A DNA stretch of 64,000 nucleotides, taken from assembly GCA_965237855.1 (NCBI GenBank), contig CBDEGK010000008.1:1-64000 (forward strand). Direction: 5' to 3'. Position 1 is the stretch's first letter, and the number at the start of each line of letters is the position of its first letter. The notes beneath the pieces are model-generated. The model saw only the letters and a list, made by a program, of their open reading frames with translations. It ran no database searches and had not been told where the DNA came from. Made by a program: the position numbers and the translations under genes. The stretch comes from CBDEGK01 sp965237855 (GTDB lineage Bacteria; Pseudomonadota; Gammaproteobacteria; Pseudomonadales; Halieaceae). This document shows positions 44,554 through 55,112 of the stretch, piece after piece.

Positions 44554-46837
44554 ACACACGATTGCCGTGCGAGAACTGGCGGAATTTGTCCATCGCAGCG
44601 GGGATATCGATTATCGTTTTACGCCTTCACCCACGGCCATCGAGGGTATAGAAGGCCACAACGAACTGTACCGTCGCCGGCCCGAGACGTACGCTTCGGA
44701 GTACGCCCTCGAGAAGCTGTTTCACCTGGGGCCTATCGATCTGCGAGTGCGTGGCAGGGCCGATGGCTACGACCCGGTGGAAGCCTATGTGGAGGAGATC
44801 AAGACCACCCGGGTCAGCCCGCAGGACATCCCATCAGCGGTTACTGATTTACACAGCGCGCAGGCCAGGCTCTATGGTGGCTTGTTGTGTGAACAGGACC
44901 TGGCGCTGTCGCAGCTTGATATCCAGGTGTGTTATTTCAACATCGACAGCGGTGATGAATATCCCCAGCGGCAGTGTCACGATCGGCAGCAGCTGCTGGA
45001 GTTCCTCTATACCGCGGTATCTGAGTATGCGCGGTGGCTGGAGTTAATAGATGCGGAGCAGAGTTTGAGGGACCGCAGTATTGCCAACCTCGCGTTTCCC
45101 CATAGTGACTATCGCCCCGGGCAGAGGGAAATGGCGGAAAACGTTTACAAGTGCATAAGCCAGCGGGGGCAATTGTTGCTGCAGGCACCAACAGGCATCG
45201 GCAAAACCGCCGCGGTCATCTACCCGGCCATCAAGGCACTGGCTGCTGGCAAGCATGACGCCTTTGCCTTCGTGACAGCAAAAATCGTGGGCGCCAGGGC
45301 CGCGGAGGATAGCCTGGAGTTACTACAGGGCCAGGGACTGCATTTGCACCGACTCACCGTGACGGCCAAAGAGCGGGTTTGTTTTTCCCCCGGCAAAGCT
45401 TGCCACGGTGACGATTGTCCCTTTGCTCGCGGCTACTACGACCGCTTGCCGGCGGCGAGACGCGAGGCAGTGGAGAGTCACACCGCACTCACTCGGCAGA
45501 CGGTAGAGCAACTGTCGCGCAAGTATGAGATCTGCCCTTACCAGTTGGCGACGGACCTGCTGCCGTGGATGGACGCCTGCATCGCCGACATTCACCACTT
45601 CTACAGTTTTTACGCGGGAATTGCTGCGCGCATGGAACAGCGCGACAAACCCTGGTCGGTGTTGGTGGATGAGGCACACAACTTGCCGGATCGAGCCAGG
45701 AGCATGTTCAGTGCCAGTCTGTCCAAGTCAGCCCTGATGGCGGCGCGGCGAGAGGCCGCCGGCAAAATAAAAAAGTCACTGGATGCCTGTAACCGTCGCC
45801 TGCTGGAGCTAGACAAGGCCGATTGGCTGGAATCCGATTTTCACCACTTGCCCGAAGCGCCCGACGCCCTGGTCTATGCCCTGGGTCAATTTGTGGCGGT
45901 AATGGGCGAACAGCAAAATACCGAGGCAGGTTTGTTGCAGGCCAGACCGCGGCTACAGGATTTCTATTTCGCCGCAATTCAGTTCCTGCGTGTGCTGGAA
46001 GACTGGGGCGACGACTATCGTTTTGAACTGCAGCGGCAGCCGGAGAAAAAGCAGAGCCTCAAGCTGTCGCTGCACTGCCTGGACGCCAGCCGCCTGCTGA
46101 CGCGGCGCCAGCAACTGCCGGCGTCGGTGACGGCGTTTTCCGCGACGGTCTCACCGGCGCACTGGGTGAGCCGGGACATTGGATTCTCTGGGTCGGCTGT
46201 TTACCTGGATATCCAGTCGCCCTTTGAGCCCTCACAGTTACCGGTCACAATCAACACCGCGATTGATACCCGCTTCAGGCAGCGCAGTCGGAGTGTGGGC
46301 GCATTGGCCGAAACAATTTCTGCCTGGCTGGCACAGGAGCCGGGTAACGTGATCGTCTATTTCCCTTCCTTTGCTTATATGCAACAGGTCTTGTCAGTGT
46401 TGGAGGGGCGCTTGCCTCATCGAGAGCTGTTGATCCAGCGGCCGGAACTGGGTGATGAGGAGCGCTCCCGATTCCTGAACACCTTGCAGCGACAGCAGGG
46501 TGTTGTGGCTTTCTGTATTCTCGGCGGCGTGTTCGGCGAGGGTATAGATCTGCCAGGCGATGCACTGACCAGTGTGGTGATCGTCGGGGTTGGCTTGCCC
46601 CAGTTCAACCGCGATACCCAGGCACGCAGAGACTATCTTGAGGTCACCAGCGGACAGGGGTTCGAGTTCACCTATCTTTACCCCGGCATGCAGAAGGTTT
46701 GGCAGGCCCTGGGTCGGGTTATCCGCGGCCCCAATGATCGGGGGAGGGCGCTGTTGATTGATCAGCGCTACCGGGAGCACGCCTACCGGAATTTACTGCC
46801 GGTATGGTGGACATATTCTGAATCGGCAGAGGCGTGA
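44546..46837 (+). CDS. XPD/DinG-like iron-sulfur helicase with N-terminal Cas4-like nuclease region
   Basis: A 763-residue superfamily 2 helicase. The N-terminal region has RGRADGYD...VEEIKTTR, a Cas4/RecB-like PD-(D/E)xK pattern. Then come Walker A APTGIGKT, four cysteines expected to hold an Fe-S cluster (RVCFSPGKACHGDDCPF and YEICPY), VDEAHNL, and C-terminal helicase motifs (QALGRVIRGPNDRG). It unwinds DNA 5' to 3' by analogy. I chose the ATG at 44546, within the nuclease stop (ATGACTGA). Coupling to a FAN1-like gene supports a joint repair role. Confidence 0.88.
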   Translation: MTEHTIAVRELAEFVHRSGDIDYRFTPSPTAIEGIEGHNELYRRRPETYASEYALEKLFHLGPIDLRVRGRADGYDPVEAYVEEIKTTRVSPQDIPSAVTDLHSAQARLYGGLLCEQDLALSQLDIQVCYFNIDSGDEYPQRQCHDRQQLLEFLYTAVSEYARWLELIDAEQSLRDRSIANLAFPHSDYRPGQREMAENVYKCISQRGQLLLQAPTGIGKTAAVIYPAIKALAAGKHDAFAFVTAKIVGARAAEDSLELLQGQGLHLHRLTVTAKERVCFSPGKACHGDDCPFARGYYDRLPAARREAVESHTALTRQTVEQLSRKYEICPYQLATDLLPWMDACIADIHHFYSFYAGIAARMEQRDKPWSVLVDEAHNLPDRARSMFSASLSKSALMAARREAAGKIKKSLDACNRRLLELDKADWLESDFHHLPEAPDALVYALGQFVAVMGEQQNTEAGLLQARPRLQDFYFAAIQFLRVLEDWGDDYRFELQRQPEKKQSLKLSLHCLDASRLLTRRQQLPASVTAFSATVSPAHWVSRDIGFSGSAVYLDIQSPFEPSQLPVTINTAIDTRFRQRSRSVGALAETISAWLAQEPGNVIVYFPSFAYMQQVLSVLEGRLPHRELLIQRPELGDEERSRFLNTLQRQQGVVAFCILGGVFGEGIDLPGDALTSVVIVGVGLPQFNRDTQARRDYLEVTSGQGFEFTYLYPGMQKVWQALGRVIRGPNDRGRALLIDQRYREHAYRNLLPVWWTYSESAEA

Positions 46838-46964
46838 CAATGCCCCGAGCGAATGGGAGCGCTGCAAACATTCATTTGCTGAATAATGCTTATTATACGC
46901 CGGTGCTGAGCCCTGTGTTACAGTGCCGCACCGTTAAAAAATCACTATAGGGGTAGGTAGGAAT

Positions 46965-48107
46965 ATGCGTATTGCGATCCCGCGGGAAACACACCCGGGC
47001 GAAAATCGGGTCCCCATTATTCCAGACGTGGCCAAGAAGTTGGTCCGTATGGGGGCAGATCTTGCCATAGAGGCCGGCATGGGACTTGGATCAGGCTTCA
47101 CTGATGCCGAATATGAAGAGGCCGGCGCCCAGGTCGTGGCAGACCGGACCAGTCTGTTGGCCAATGCCGACATGGTGTTGCGTCTACGCAAACCCGAGCT
47201 GGCCGAAGTATCCCAGCTCAAAACTGGCAGCATTCATATCAGCTTCCTCGACCCCTTCAACGAACATGAGCTGATCAACGCTTTCAAAGCCCAGGGCGTG
47301 ACCGCCATCAGCATGGAAATGATACCCCGTTCCACCCGCAGCCAGAAAATGGATGCATTGAGCTCCCAGGCCAACCTGGCGGGCTATGTGATGGTGATGC
47401 TGGCGGCCCAGTATCTTCCCCGCATTTTCCCGATGATGATGACGCCGGCGGGTACCCTGAAGCCGGCCAAGGTCTTCATTATTGGTGCCGGAGTGGCGGG
47501 CTTGCAGGCCATTGCCACCGCCAAACGCCTTGGCGCCAAAGTTACGGCCTTTGATACCCGTCCGGTGGTAGCCGAACAGGTGCACTCCTTGGGGGCAAAA
47601 TTTCTCGATATCGAACTTGGTGAAACCGGGCAGACTGCCGATGGCTACGCCAAGGAATTGACCCCCGAACAAATCCAGATACAACGGGAAGCGCAGAAAG
47701 CTACTATCGCCGACTCAGACGTGGTGATTACCACGGCCCAGGTCTTTGGCCGTAAGGCCCCGCTCATCGTGACCCGCGACATGGTCGAGGGCATGGCATC
47801 GGGATCGGTAGTGATCGATATGGCAGCAGAGAGCGGTGGCAACGTGGAAGGTTCTGTCGCCAACGAGGTGGTCGATATCAACGGCGTCAGCGTAGTTGGC
47901 CTGGGTAACCTGGCCAATGAGGTGTGCAGGGATGCCAGCCAGATGTATGCGGCCAACCTGTTTGCCCTGGTGGAAGACAGCTGGGACGAAGAAGCTAAAA
48001 GCTTCAAGATCGATTTCGAGCACGACATCCTGCCGGGCTGCGTCATTACCCACGGTGGTGAAGTGGTGCACGAAACCATCAAGAACATTATGCAAGGGGG
48101 TGCCTGA
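46965..48107 (+). CDS. pntAA: NAD(P) transhydrogenase subunit alpha, part 1
   Basis: The NAD(H)-binding domain I of proton-translocating transhydrogenase, which interconverts NADH and NADPH. The 380-residue protein has the alanine-dehydrogenase-like fold, with GAGVAGLQAIATAKRLGA and the RQD-region equivalent RSQKMDALSSQANLAGY. A strong purine-rich site (AGGGGTAGGTAGG) precedes ATG 46965. The gene starts the three-gene pnt operon; the 127-base gap upstream is AT-rich (TTATTATAC near 46890) and likely holds its promoter. Confidence 0.95.
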   Translation: MRIAIPRETHPGENRVPIIPDVAKKLVRMGADLAIEAGMGLGSGFTDAEYEEAGAQVVADRTSLLANADMVLRLRKPELAEVSQLKTGSIHISFLDPFNEHELINAFKAQGVTAISMEMIPRSTRSQKMDALSSQANLAGYVMVMLAAQYLPRIFPMMMTPAGTLKPAKVFIIGAGVAGLQAIATAKRLGAKVTAFDTRPVVAEQVHSLGAKFLDIELGETGQTADGYAKELTPEQIQIQREAQKATIADSDVVITTAQVFGRKAPLIVTRDMVEGMASGSVVIDMAAESGGNVEGSVANEVVDINGVSVVGLGNLANEVCRDASQMYAANLFALVEDSWDEEAKSFKIDFEHDILPGCVITHGGEVVHETIKNIMQGGA

Positions 48108-48108
48108 G

Positions 48109-48396
48109 ATGATACCTGTTGAAGTCTTTCTGACCTTTATTCTCATGCTCACCATCTTCCTGGGTTTTGAGTTGATCAACAAAGTGCCGTCTACGCTGCA
48201 TACGCCGTTGATGTCGGGCGCGAACGCCATCTCCGGTATCACCGTGGTAGGTGCTATTGGCCTGGCCGGTACCGGACAGCAAGACCTGTCCAACTGGTTG
48301 GGAGCGGGGGCAGTGGCCCTGGCTTCTATCAACGTGGTGGGCGGTTACATGGTGACTGACCGCATGTTGGCCATGTTCAAGAAGAAGGAGGGTTGA
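48109..48396 (+). CDS. pntAB: NAD(P) transhydrogenase subunit alpha, part 2
   Basis: The small membrane subunit of the three-part transhydrogenase, 95 residues with three or four hydrophobic helices (FLTFILMLTIFLGFELIN, ISGITVVGAIGLAG, LGAGAVALASINVVGGYMV). With PntB it forms the proton channel. It begins one base after the pntAA stop and its stop overlaps the pntB start by one base. The split alpha subunit is the common form in many proteobacteria, unlike the fused E. coli PntA. Confidence 0.93.
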   Translation: MIPVEVFLTFILMLTIFLGFELINKVPSTLHTPLMSGANAISGITVVGAIGLAGTGQQDLSNWLGAGAVALASINVVGGYMVTDRMLAMFKKKEG

Positions 48397-49754
48397 TGCT
48401 AATGGACTCTCTCATTCAGTACGGTTATATCGTTGCGGCAGCCTTGTTCATCCTCGGCTTGAAAAAGCTGGGCTCGCCGGCGACGGCACGGCGCGGCAAT
48501 ATGATGTCAGCCGGCGCTATGTTGTTGGCCATTGTGGCGGCGTTACTCGATCAGGGTATTGTTGAATACCAGTGGATCTTGATTGGCTTTGCTGTGGGTG
48601 CCGTCATCGGTGCCGCCGCGGCGCGTCTGGTCGAGATGACCTCCATGCCGGAGATGGTCGCCCTGTTTAACGGTTTTGGCGGTATGGCCAGCTTGCTGGT
48701 TGGCTGGGCGGCAATTGCCCCCGGTGCCGGTACGTTTACCCTGGTGACAATCGTTTTATCCATTCTGATCGGTGGTTTGACCTTTACCGGCAGCCTGATT
48801 GCCTATGGCAAGCTCAGTGAGACGATCGGCAGTGGCGCGGTGATGTTCAAGGGCCAGCAAGTGGTCAATAGCCTGATTGTGCTGAGCATCGTCGGTAGTG
48901 CGGCTATGTTCTGTATGGAGCCCGCCAACCCGCAATGGTTGTACCTAGTCATTGGCCTGGCGCTGTTATTCGGCATTATGGCGGTAATCCCCATCGGCGG
49001 CGCCGATATGCCGGTGGTGATTTCCTTGTTGAACAGCTATTCCGGCCTGGCGGCCTGCGCGGCTGGCTTTGCGATTAGCAATAACATCTTGATTGTGGCC
49101 GGCGCCCTGGTAGGAGCCAGTGGCATCATTCTGACCCAGATCATGTGCAAAGCCATGAATCGCTCATTGTCCAATGTGCTGTTTTCCGGTTTCGGTTCAG
49201 TCAGTGATGACACCACCGAAGTGGAGGGGGAGATCAAGCCAATCACGGCTGAAGATGCCTACTTTGTGCTGGAAGCGGCCTCAAATGTCGCCATTGTTCC
49301 CGGTTATGGCATGGCAGTTGCCCAGGCCCAGCATGTGGTGAAGGAATTACAGGAATTACTGGAAAAGAATGGCTGCGAAGTTAATTACGGCATTCACCCC
49401 GTGGCGGGGCGCATGCCCGGGCATATGAACGTGTTGCTGGCCGAGGCGGATGTCCCGTACGACTTGCTGTTGGAGATGGACGACATCAATCCGCGCATGG
49501 AAAATGTGGATGTATGTATCGTGATCGGTGCCAATGACGTGGTTAACCCGGCGGCGCGTGAGAATGAGGGAAGCCCGATATACGGCATGCCTATTATCAA
49601 CGTCGATCAGGCGCGCACGGTATTTGTGCTGAAGCGCTCCATGGCATCGGGCTTTGCTGGTATCGAAAACCCGCTATTTTACAAGGACAATACCCGCATG
49701 TTATTCGGTGACGCCAAGGAGTCGATTGGCACACTGGTGCGCGAGTTTGAATAA
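48396..49754 (+). CDS. pntB: NAD(P) transhydrogenase subunit beta
   Basis: A 452-residue subunit with about nine membrane helices followed by the NADP(H)-binding domain III (VAIVPGYGMAVAQAQHVV, GRMPGHMNVLLAEA, VIGANDVVNPAAR). It transfers hydride to NADP coupled to proton flow. The ATG at 48396 follows AAGGAGGG and overlaps the pntAB stop. After the stop, GCGGAA/TTCCGC arms at 49764-49780 form a hairpin but no T-run follows, so it is only a weak terminator candidate. Confidence 0.96.
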   Translation: MLMDSLIQYGYIVAAALFILGLKKLGSPATARRGNMMSAGAMLLAIVAALLDQGIVEYQWILIGFAVGAVIGAAAARLVEMTSMPEMVALFNGFGGMASLLVGWAAIAPGAGTFTLVTIVLSILIGGLTFTGSLIAYGKLSETIGSGAVMFKGQQVVNSLIVLSIVGSAAMFCMEPANPQWLYLVIGLALLFGIMAVIPIGGADMPVVISLLNSYSGLAACAAGFAISNNILIVAGALVGASGIILTQIMCKAMNRSLSNVLFSGFGSVSDDTTEVEGEIKPITAEDAYFVLEAASNVAIVPGYGMAVAQAQHVVKELQELLEKNGCEVNYGIHPVAGRMPGHMNVLLAEADVPYDLLLEMDDINPRMENVDVCIVIGANDVVNPAARENEGSPIYGMPIINVDQARTVFVLKRSMASGFAGIENPLFYKDNTRMLFGDAKESIGTLVREFE

Positions 49755-49838
49755 ACTTGAGCGGCGGAAATCACTTCCGCTGCAACCCCATATAGCCACT
49801 TAAACTATCTCCTCGCCCTGTTAGAATGAAGGTATGTC

Positions 49839-52133
49839 ATGGTGGAGCACGCCGTGGGTGAGGGTCCAATGACCATAGATGCCGAGCAGGGCCAAGTAGT
49901 ACATCCTGACGCAGCTGTCGCTGGCGAGGAGGCGGACAGCCGTGCTGATCTGGCTCTGAAACATATGAATAATAAGCGCTATTCAGAAGCCGCTGAATGT
50001 CTCTATCAGATACTTGAAGATAAACCCGGCAGTGCCGTCATCTGGTTGCGCCTGGGAGAGACCTACCGCCTACGAAAATTGTATTCGCAGGCAGAGAACG
50101 CCTACCGCACCTCGATCAAGATCGATCCACGTATTTCGGAAACTCATTTCAGCTTGGGTCATGTGTTAACCGAAATGCTGCGGCATGAGGAAGCAATTGG
50201 AGAATATGACTTGGTTCTCGCCAAGGACCCTGAGCACAAAAAAGCTCTGACTAAGAAGTCATTCAGTCTGCTCATACTGGGCAAAGAAAAAGAAGCTCGT
50301 GATATCAGACAACGAAGATACGCGATGGACCCTGGAAATACCTTAACCGCGCTGGGGATAGCCTTTTCCTATTTCCACGAAAATCGCTTTCCAGAGGCTT
50401 GGGAGTGGTTTGAAAAGCGAACGAACAAGTACCCTGTACACCTGAACATACGTCACGGAGTTGAGAAATGGGAAGGACAGTCTCTCGATGGTAAAACGAT
50501 TCTCATTAGCACTGAGCAGGGCATAGGCGACACAGTCAATTTTGTGCGTTACCTATACGAACTCAAGAAAATGTATAGCTGCCGAGTGGTTTTTGCATGT
50601 CGCAGATAGCTCTATGCCATGTTTAAGGGTTGTACGGCAATTGATCAACTAGTGCTTTCCAAAGATGTAGATGTTCAGGTGGATTTTCACTGTCCCCTGA
50701 TGAGTGTGCCAGGTGTACTGGGGCACGACTGGTCTTCGTTCCTACAGAACGTGGAGTTTATAAAGCCGGATGTAAGTCGTGTAGAAGAATGGAGAGGGCG
50801 ACTGGCATCACTATCCGGTCTAAAAATTGGTTTGGCATGGCAGGGAAACTCCAGTCATCCCAATGACGCGAATCGTAGCTTCCCGCTGCGCGCACTTCTG
50901 CCCCTGCTGAAATTGAAAGGGATAAACCTGATAAGTCTGCAAAAGAACGAGGGCGAAGAGCAGCTAAAAGGCCTGAAAAATCTGCTGAGTATTACTGATC
51001 TGGGGGCGGACCTGGATGAGAAATCCGCCCCCTTCGTGGAAACAATAGCGGTGCTAAAAAACCTTGATCTCGTTATTAGTTGCGATTCTGCGCTGTGCCA
51101 TTTTGCCGGTGCAATGGGTGTACCTATATGGCTGGCACTGTCCGCCCATGGCCCCGATTGGCGTTGGGGGTATAAAGAAAAGACAACCATTTGGTACCCG
51201 TCTATGGCCTTGTATCGTCAACAGGGCGTCGGGAATTGGGGCTCTGTGTTTCACGCTATGGCAAATCGGCTATTGCTCGATTTCGATCAGGTTGAGTTGA
51301 AACATCCTCAAGACATGGTTGTTGCCGGTATCGGGGCCAATCAGCTTGCGCTGACTCGACATGGGCTGATGACATATAACAAGAACGACATCTATATTGG
51401 TAGGTCTTTGGAAGCATACGGTGAGTTTTCTGATGCTGAAATTGAGTTGATAAGAAATCTGGCCCAACCGGGGCAAACTGTGGTGGAGGCCGGTTCCAAT
51501 ATTGGGGCGCATACCTTACCACTTTCCGACATTGTCGGAGTGCACGGTAAAGTCTATGCCTTTGAACCACAGAGGCTAGCTTTTCAAACGCTGTGCGCAA
51601 ATATGGCCATCAATGGCAGAGGCAATGTTGATTGTCGTCAAGCGGGCCTGGGTGAAAAAGAAGGATCAATGATTGTTTCGGAGCTCGACCTCGACGGAGC
51701 CAGCAACCTTGGAAGTGTCCCACTGGGATTAACCCGTGCAGGCCAAAATATTCCATTGCAGACGATCGATGGGCTACAGCTCAAAACGCTGTCTCTAATA
51801 AAACTTGATGTTGAGGGCATGGAACTGCAGGTGCTAAAGGGTGCGCGCGACACCATCAATGAGCTACAGCCTTACTTGTACCTGGAGAATGATAGGGAGC
51901 ATTTGTCACCAGCTCTTATCGACTACATAGAGGGCTTGGGCTACACCTCCTATTGGCATGTAATACCCATCTTCAATGAGCGCAACTATTTCGGTGTTCA
52001 GCAAAACTTGTTCAACAAGATAAGCTCAATCAATATGTTGTGTATCCCCTCGAGTTCGACATTTGAACCCGCTGGCTTGCCGCGGGTGACTGGCCCGCAC
52101 GCGGACTGGCGCAAAGCACTGGACCAATCATGA
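49839..52133 (+). pseudogene. TPR-glycosyltransferase-FkbM protein interrupted by one in-frame TAG
   Basis: A single 765-codon frame with one TAG at 50607-50609. The N-terminal part has TPR units (about 35-200) and the start of a GT9-like glycosyltransferase (TILISTEQGIGDTVNFVRYL). After the TAG the same frame continues with GLAWQGNSSHPNDANRSFPL, ISCDSALCHFAGAMGVPIWL and then an FkbM methyltransferase domain (VVEAGSNIGAHTLPLSD, LIKLDVEGMELQVLKGA). Homologous proteins read a sense codon near VFACRR-x-LYAMFK, probably Glu, so GAG to TAG is likely. It may modify surface glycans or flagellin. Unless suppressed or restarted at Met 50619, it is inactive. Confidence 0.8.
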
Positions 52134-52528
52134 GAGAAAGAAATACCGTCCGGGTTGAATTGGCGCCGGCAGAGCTGTTGGACAAACTATCTATACTTGA
52201 AATCAAGGTAGATAGGATTTCAGAAGTGGTTAAACGTAAAAACGTGCTTGCTGAGCTGGATGTTCTGAGGGAGGCCAGAGCACATAGTATAAGCAGCACA
52301 GATGAGGTGGACGCACTATATTCGAAACTGAAGGCGGTCAATAGCCGGCTTTGGAGTATCGAAGATGACATTCGTTTGTGTGAGAAAAGTTCGGAGTTTG
52401 GGCCAAAATTTGTGGAGTTGGCGAGATCCGTTTATATCCAGAATGACGAGCGAGCCGCACTTAAACGAGAGATCAACCTGTTGCTCAATTCTGCAATTCT
52501 TGAAGAAAAATCTTATGAAGACTATTAG
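52130..52528 (+). CDS. DUF6165-type small protein
   Basis: A 132-residue, highly charged, helical protein. The pattern VELAPAELLDKLSILEIKVDRI, the SRLWSIEDDIRLCE segment and the ending ERAALKREINLLL resemble the DUF6165 family, which often follows TPR-glycosyltransferase genes. It starts with ATG overlapping the preceding stop (ATGA). Function is unknown; a partner role to the glycosyltransferase is inferred only from position. Confidence 0.7.
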   Translation: MRERNTVRVELAPAELLDKLSILEIKVDRISEVVKRKNVLAELDVLREARAHSISSTDEVDALYSKLKAVNSRLWSIEDDIRLCEKSSEFGPKFVELARSVYIQNDERAALKREINLLLNSAILEEKSYEDY

Positions 52529-52577
52529 CTATCCCGGGAATTTTGTGCCGTATTCGCAATTATATTCGGAAGGCCGG

Positions 52578-55112
52578 ATGGTGAGCAGGATAAATCGCTT
52601 CTTGTTATTGCTGGCAGTGATACTGCTATGGGGATGTCAGGCGTCGGAGGCACCCACAGATCCAGACAAAGCAAAATTTTCTGATCTGATGGCTGGCGCC
52701 GAGCTGAGCGAGGGCCTGTTCGATTTATACCGGCTCAATGATAGCGGTGAGCTCTATATGAAAGTCTCCGCCGACCAGTTGGGAATGGAACTTCTTCACC
52801 TGGTGACTTCCCAGGACGGGCTGTCCAGCAACTGGACCATGCGTGGCGGCTACGCCAGCAAGCGGATCATCCGGTTGCGTCGCGACTACAACAAGCTGGT
52901 GTTTGAACAAATCAACACTCACTACTACTTTGATCCGGCCAGCCCTCTAAGCAGAGCAGCGGAGGCCAATCTGCCACCCTCGATTCTGGCGCTGGCGGAT
53001 ATTACCGACGAAAGTGAAGAGGGAGATCTGCTGGTTAAAGTGAGCCCGGTATTTCTCAGCGAGGCCATGCACCAGATCACCCTGCCAGGGGATCCGCAAG
53101 CAGAGCCGGGTACCGAGTTCAGCCTCGGAGAATTAAACGCTGATAAAACCCGCTTGAAGGAAATTCGCAGCTACCCTGATAACGTCGATCTGATGGTGAA
53201 TTACGTTTATGAAAACCCGGCACCGCTGGTCAGCGGTGGTCCAGGTTTAACCGATGATCGGGTGGTCGTGCTGGTGATGCAACACAGCCTGGTCAAGCTT
53301 CCAGACAATGATTTTCAGCCGCGTTTCGAAGACCCGCGCCTGGGTTATTTCACCGACCGGGTCACCGACCAGACCAGTCACAGTCCGACCCCCTATCGGG
53401 ACCCCATTCAGCGCTGGAACCTGGTGAAGAAAAATTCGGGAGTGGCACGGTCTGAGCCAGTGGAACCCATTGTGTTCTGGTTGGAAAACACCACGCCCCA
53501 CGAATACCGCGATGTCATCACCGATGCCCTACTTACCTGGAACCAGGCCTTTGAAAGTGCCGGCTTTGTCAACGCGGTACAGGTCAAGGTGCAGCCCGAT
53601 GACGCCGATTGGGATGCCGCCGATATTCGCTACAACGTATTGCGCTGGACGGCGTCGGATGAAAGCCCCTGGGGCGGCTACGGCCCGCGTTTCTCCGACC
53701 CGCGTAGCGGCCAGATTATCGGCGCCGACATTATGTTGGAATTTCGTTGGATAACCAGTCACCTGCGAGATGACCGTGACTTCACCGAAGCCCTGTTGCC
53801 CATAAATTCAGCAGGAAACCGTCGGCGGGAAGGTTGCCAGTTGGGGGCCTACAAGCAGTCGCAGCTGAGTATGGCGAGGGCGCTGTCTGCCGCGAAACCC
53901 GGTAGTGAGGAAGAGTCTGAGCTGGTGCGGCAATCACTCTACGACCTGGTTACCCATGAAGTGGGGCACACGTTGGGGTTGAATCACAACTTCATCGGCA
54001 GTCACTATCTGTCGCCGCAGCAATTGGCTTCCGCGGAGCTTACCGCCGAGCGCGGCGTTGCCGCCACGGTGATGGATTACCTGTCGATCAATTTTGCGGC
54101 AAGCGGGCAGGAGCAGCCCACCTTCTATCCTTTGGCCCCGGGGCCCTATGATCACTGGGCCATTGAATATGGCTATTCCGAGGCACTGGCAGATGAACAG
54201 GCAGAGCGGCTGCGTCTGGACACGATCCTGGCCCGCTCAACCGAGCCCGACCTGGCCTTTGGCCATGACGCCGACGATATGCGCTCCTCTGAGTCGGGCA
54301 TTGATCCCCGCTTTATGATTTTTGACCAGAGTGCCGACCCGGTGCTGTTTGCCGTCAATCGTGTGGCGCTAATTGAATCGCTGATGCCGGGCATGCTGGA
54401 GAAACTGGCGCAGCCGAATCAGTCCTGGCAGGAGATGTACGATGCCTACCTCAACCTGACTGGTGAGTGGTCGCGGCAGATGATGGTTGCATCGCGCTGG
54501 GTCGGTGGCGTCTACGTGGATCGTGCTTTTCAGGGCCAGGCCGGGGCCACACAACCCTTGCGGCCGATACCGGTCGCTCGCCAGCGGGCGGCCATGAACT
54601 TGCTGACGGAAAAACTGTTTGCGCCGGATGCACTGCAGTTTGATCAGGCTGTTTACCAATACCTGCAACAGCAGCGCCGTGGCTTTGACCTGTGGTCCGC
54701 GCCGCAGGATCCCAAATTACTGGGCCGCTCACTAACCGTGCAGAAAAATGTGTTGAGCCACCTGTTACATCCGGTGACCTTGACGCGCATTAATGACAGC
54801 GCCTTGTACGGCAACGAATACAGTCTGCAAGAGTTGATGGCTGACCTGTCTCATGCGGTGTTCGCAGCGGATTTGAACAGCGCCGTCAATTCGCGCCGGC
54901 AACAGCTGCAATGGGAATATATTGAGCAGCTTCTGCCCATAGTCGATATTGAAGCCGGTAATGACTACGATTACCTGAGCCGCAGTGCAGCCCTGTACCA
55001 GCTCATGCAGCTGCAGCAGCAGCTGAACGACAGGTCGGCAGCGGATATCGCCACCCGGGCCCATACCGCGGCGCTATTGCACCGCATTGATACCAGTCTT
55101 GATCGAGACTGA
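52578..55112 (+). CDS. Zinc-dependent metalloprotease lipoprotein (DUF5117/DUF4953 type)
   Basis: An 844-residue exported protein. The signal ends in the lipobox LLWGC with Cys20, so it should be a lipoprotein. The zinc site HEVGH is at 460-464 followed by TLGLNHNFIGS, the extended HExxHxxGxxH form. A preceding N-terminal domain (DUF5117-like) and a long C-terminal helical region match the family. It would degrade peptides in the periplasm or at the outer membrane. I chose the ATG at 52578, with GGAAGG before it; an earlier in-frame ATG (52515) would place 21 residues before the signal. It abuts the convergent acylase gene. Confidence 0.88.
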   Translation: MVSRINRFLLLLAVILLWGCQASEAPTDPDKAKFSDLMAGAELSEGLFDLYRLNDSGELYMKVSADQLGMELLHLVTSQDGLSSNWTMRGGYASKRIIRLRRDYNKLVFEQINTHYYFDPASPLSRAAEANLPPSILALADITDESEEGDLLVKVSPVFLSEAMHQITLPGDPQAEPGTEFSLGELNADKTRLKEIRSYPDNVDLMVNYVYENPAPLVSGGPGLTDDRVVVLVMQHSLVKLPDNDFQPRFEDPRLGYFTDRVTDQTSHSPTPYRDPIQRWNLVKKNSGVARSEPVEPIVFWLENTTPHEYRDVITDALLTWNQAFESAGFVNAVQVKVQPDDADWDAADIRYNVLRWTASDESPWGGYGPRFSDPRSGQIIGADIMLEFRWITSHLRDDRDFTEALLPINSAGNRRREGCQLGAYKQSQLSMARALSAAKPGSEEESELVRQSLYDLVTHEVGHTLGLNHNFIGSHYLSPQQLASAELTAERGVAATVMDYLSINFAASGQEQPTFYPLAPGPYDHWAIEYGYSEALADEQAERLRLDTILARSTEPDLAFGHDADDMRSSESGIDPRFMIFDQSADPVLFAVNRVALIESLMPGMLEKLAQPNQSWQEMYDAYLNLTGEWSRQMMVASRWVGGVYVDRAFQGQAGATQPLRPIPVARQRAAMNLLTEKLFAPDALQFDQAVYQYLQQQRRGFDLWSAPQDPKLLGRSLTVQKNVLSHLLHPVTLTRINDSALYGNEYSLQELMADLSHAVFAADLNSAVNSRRQQLQWEYIEQLLPIVDIEAGNDYDYLSRSAALYQLMQLQQQLNDRSAADIATRAHTAALLHRIDTSLDRD

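Noticed and set aside
44546..45100. CRISPR-associated Cas4
   Set aside because: The nuclease motif is fused to an XPD-like helicase and coupled to a FAN1-like gene; no other cas genes are in the window.
50619..52133. Separate gene starting at 50619
   Set aside because: It is in the same frame as the upstream half and begins inside the glycosyltransferase domain; one nonsense codon is the simpler reading.
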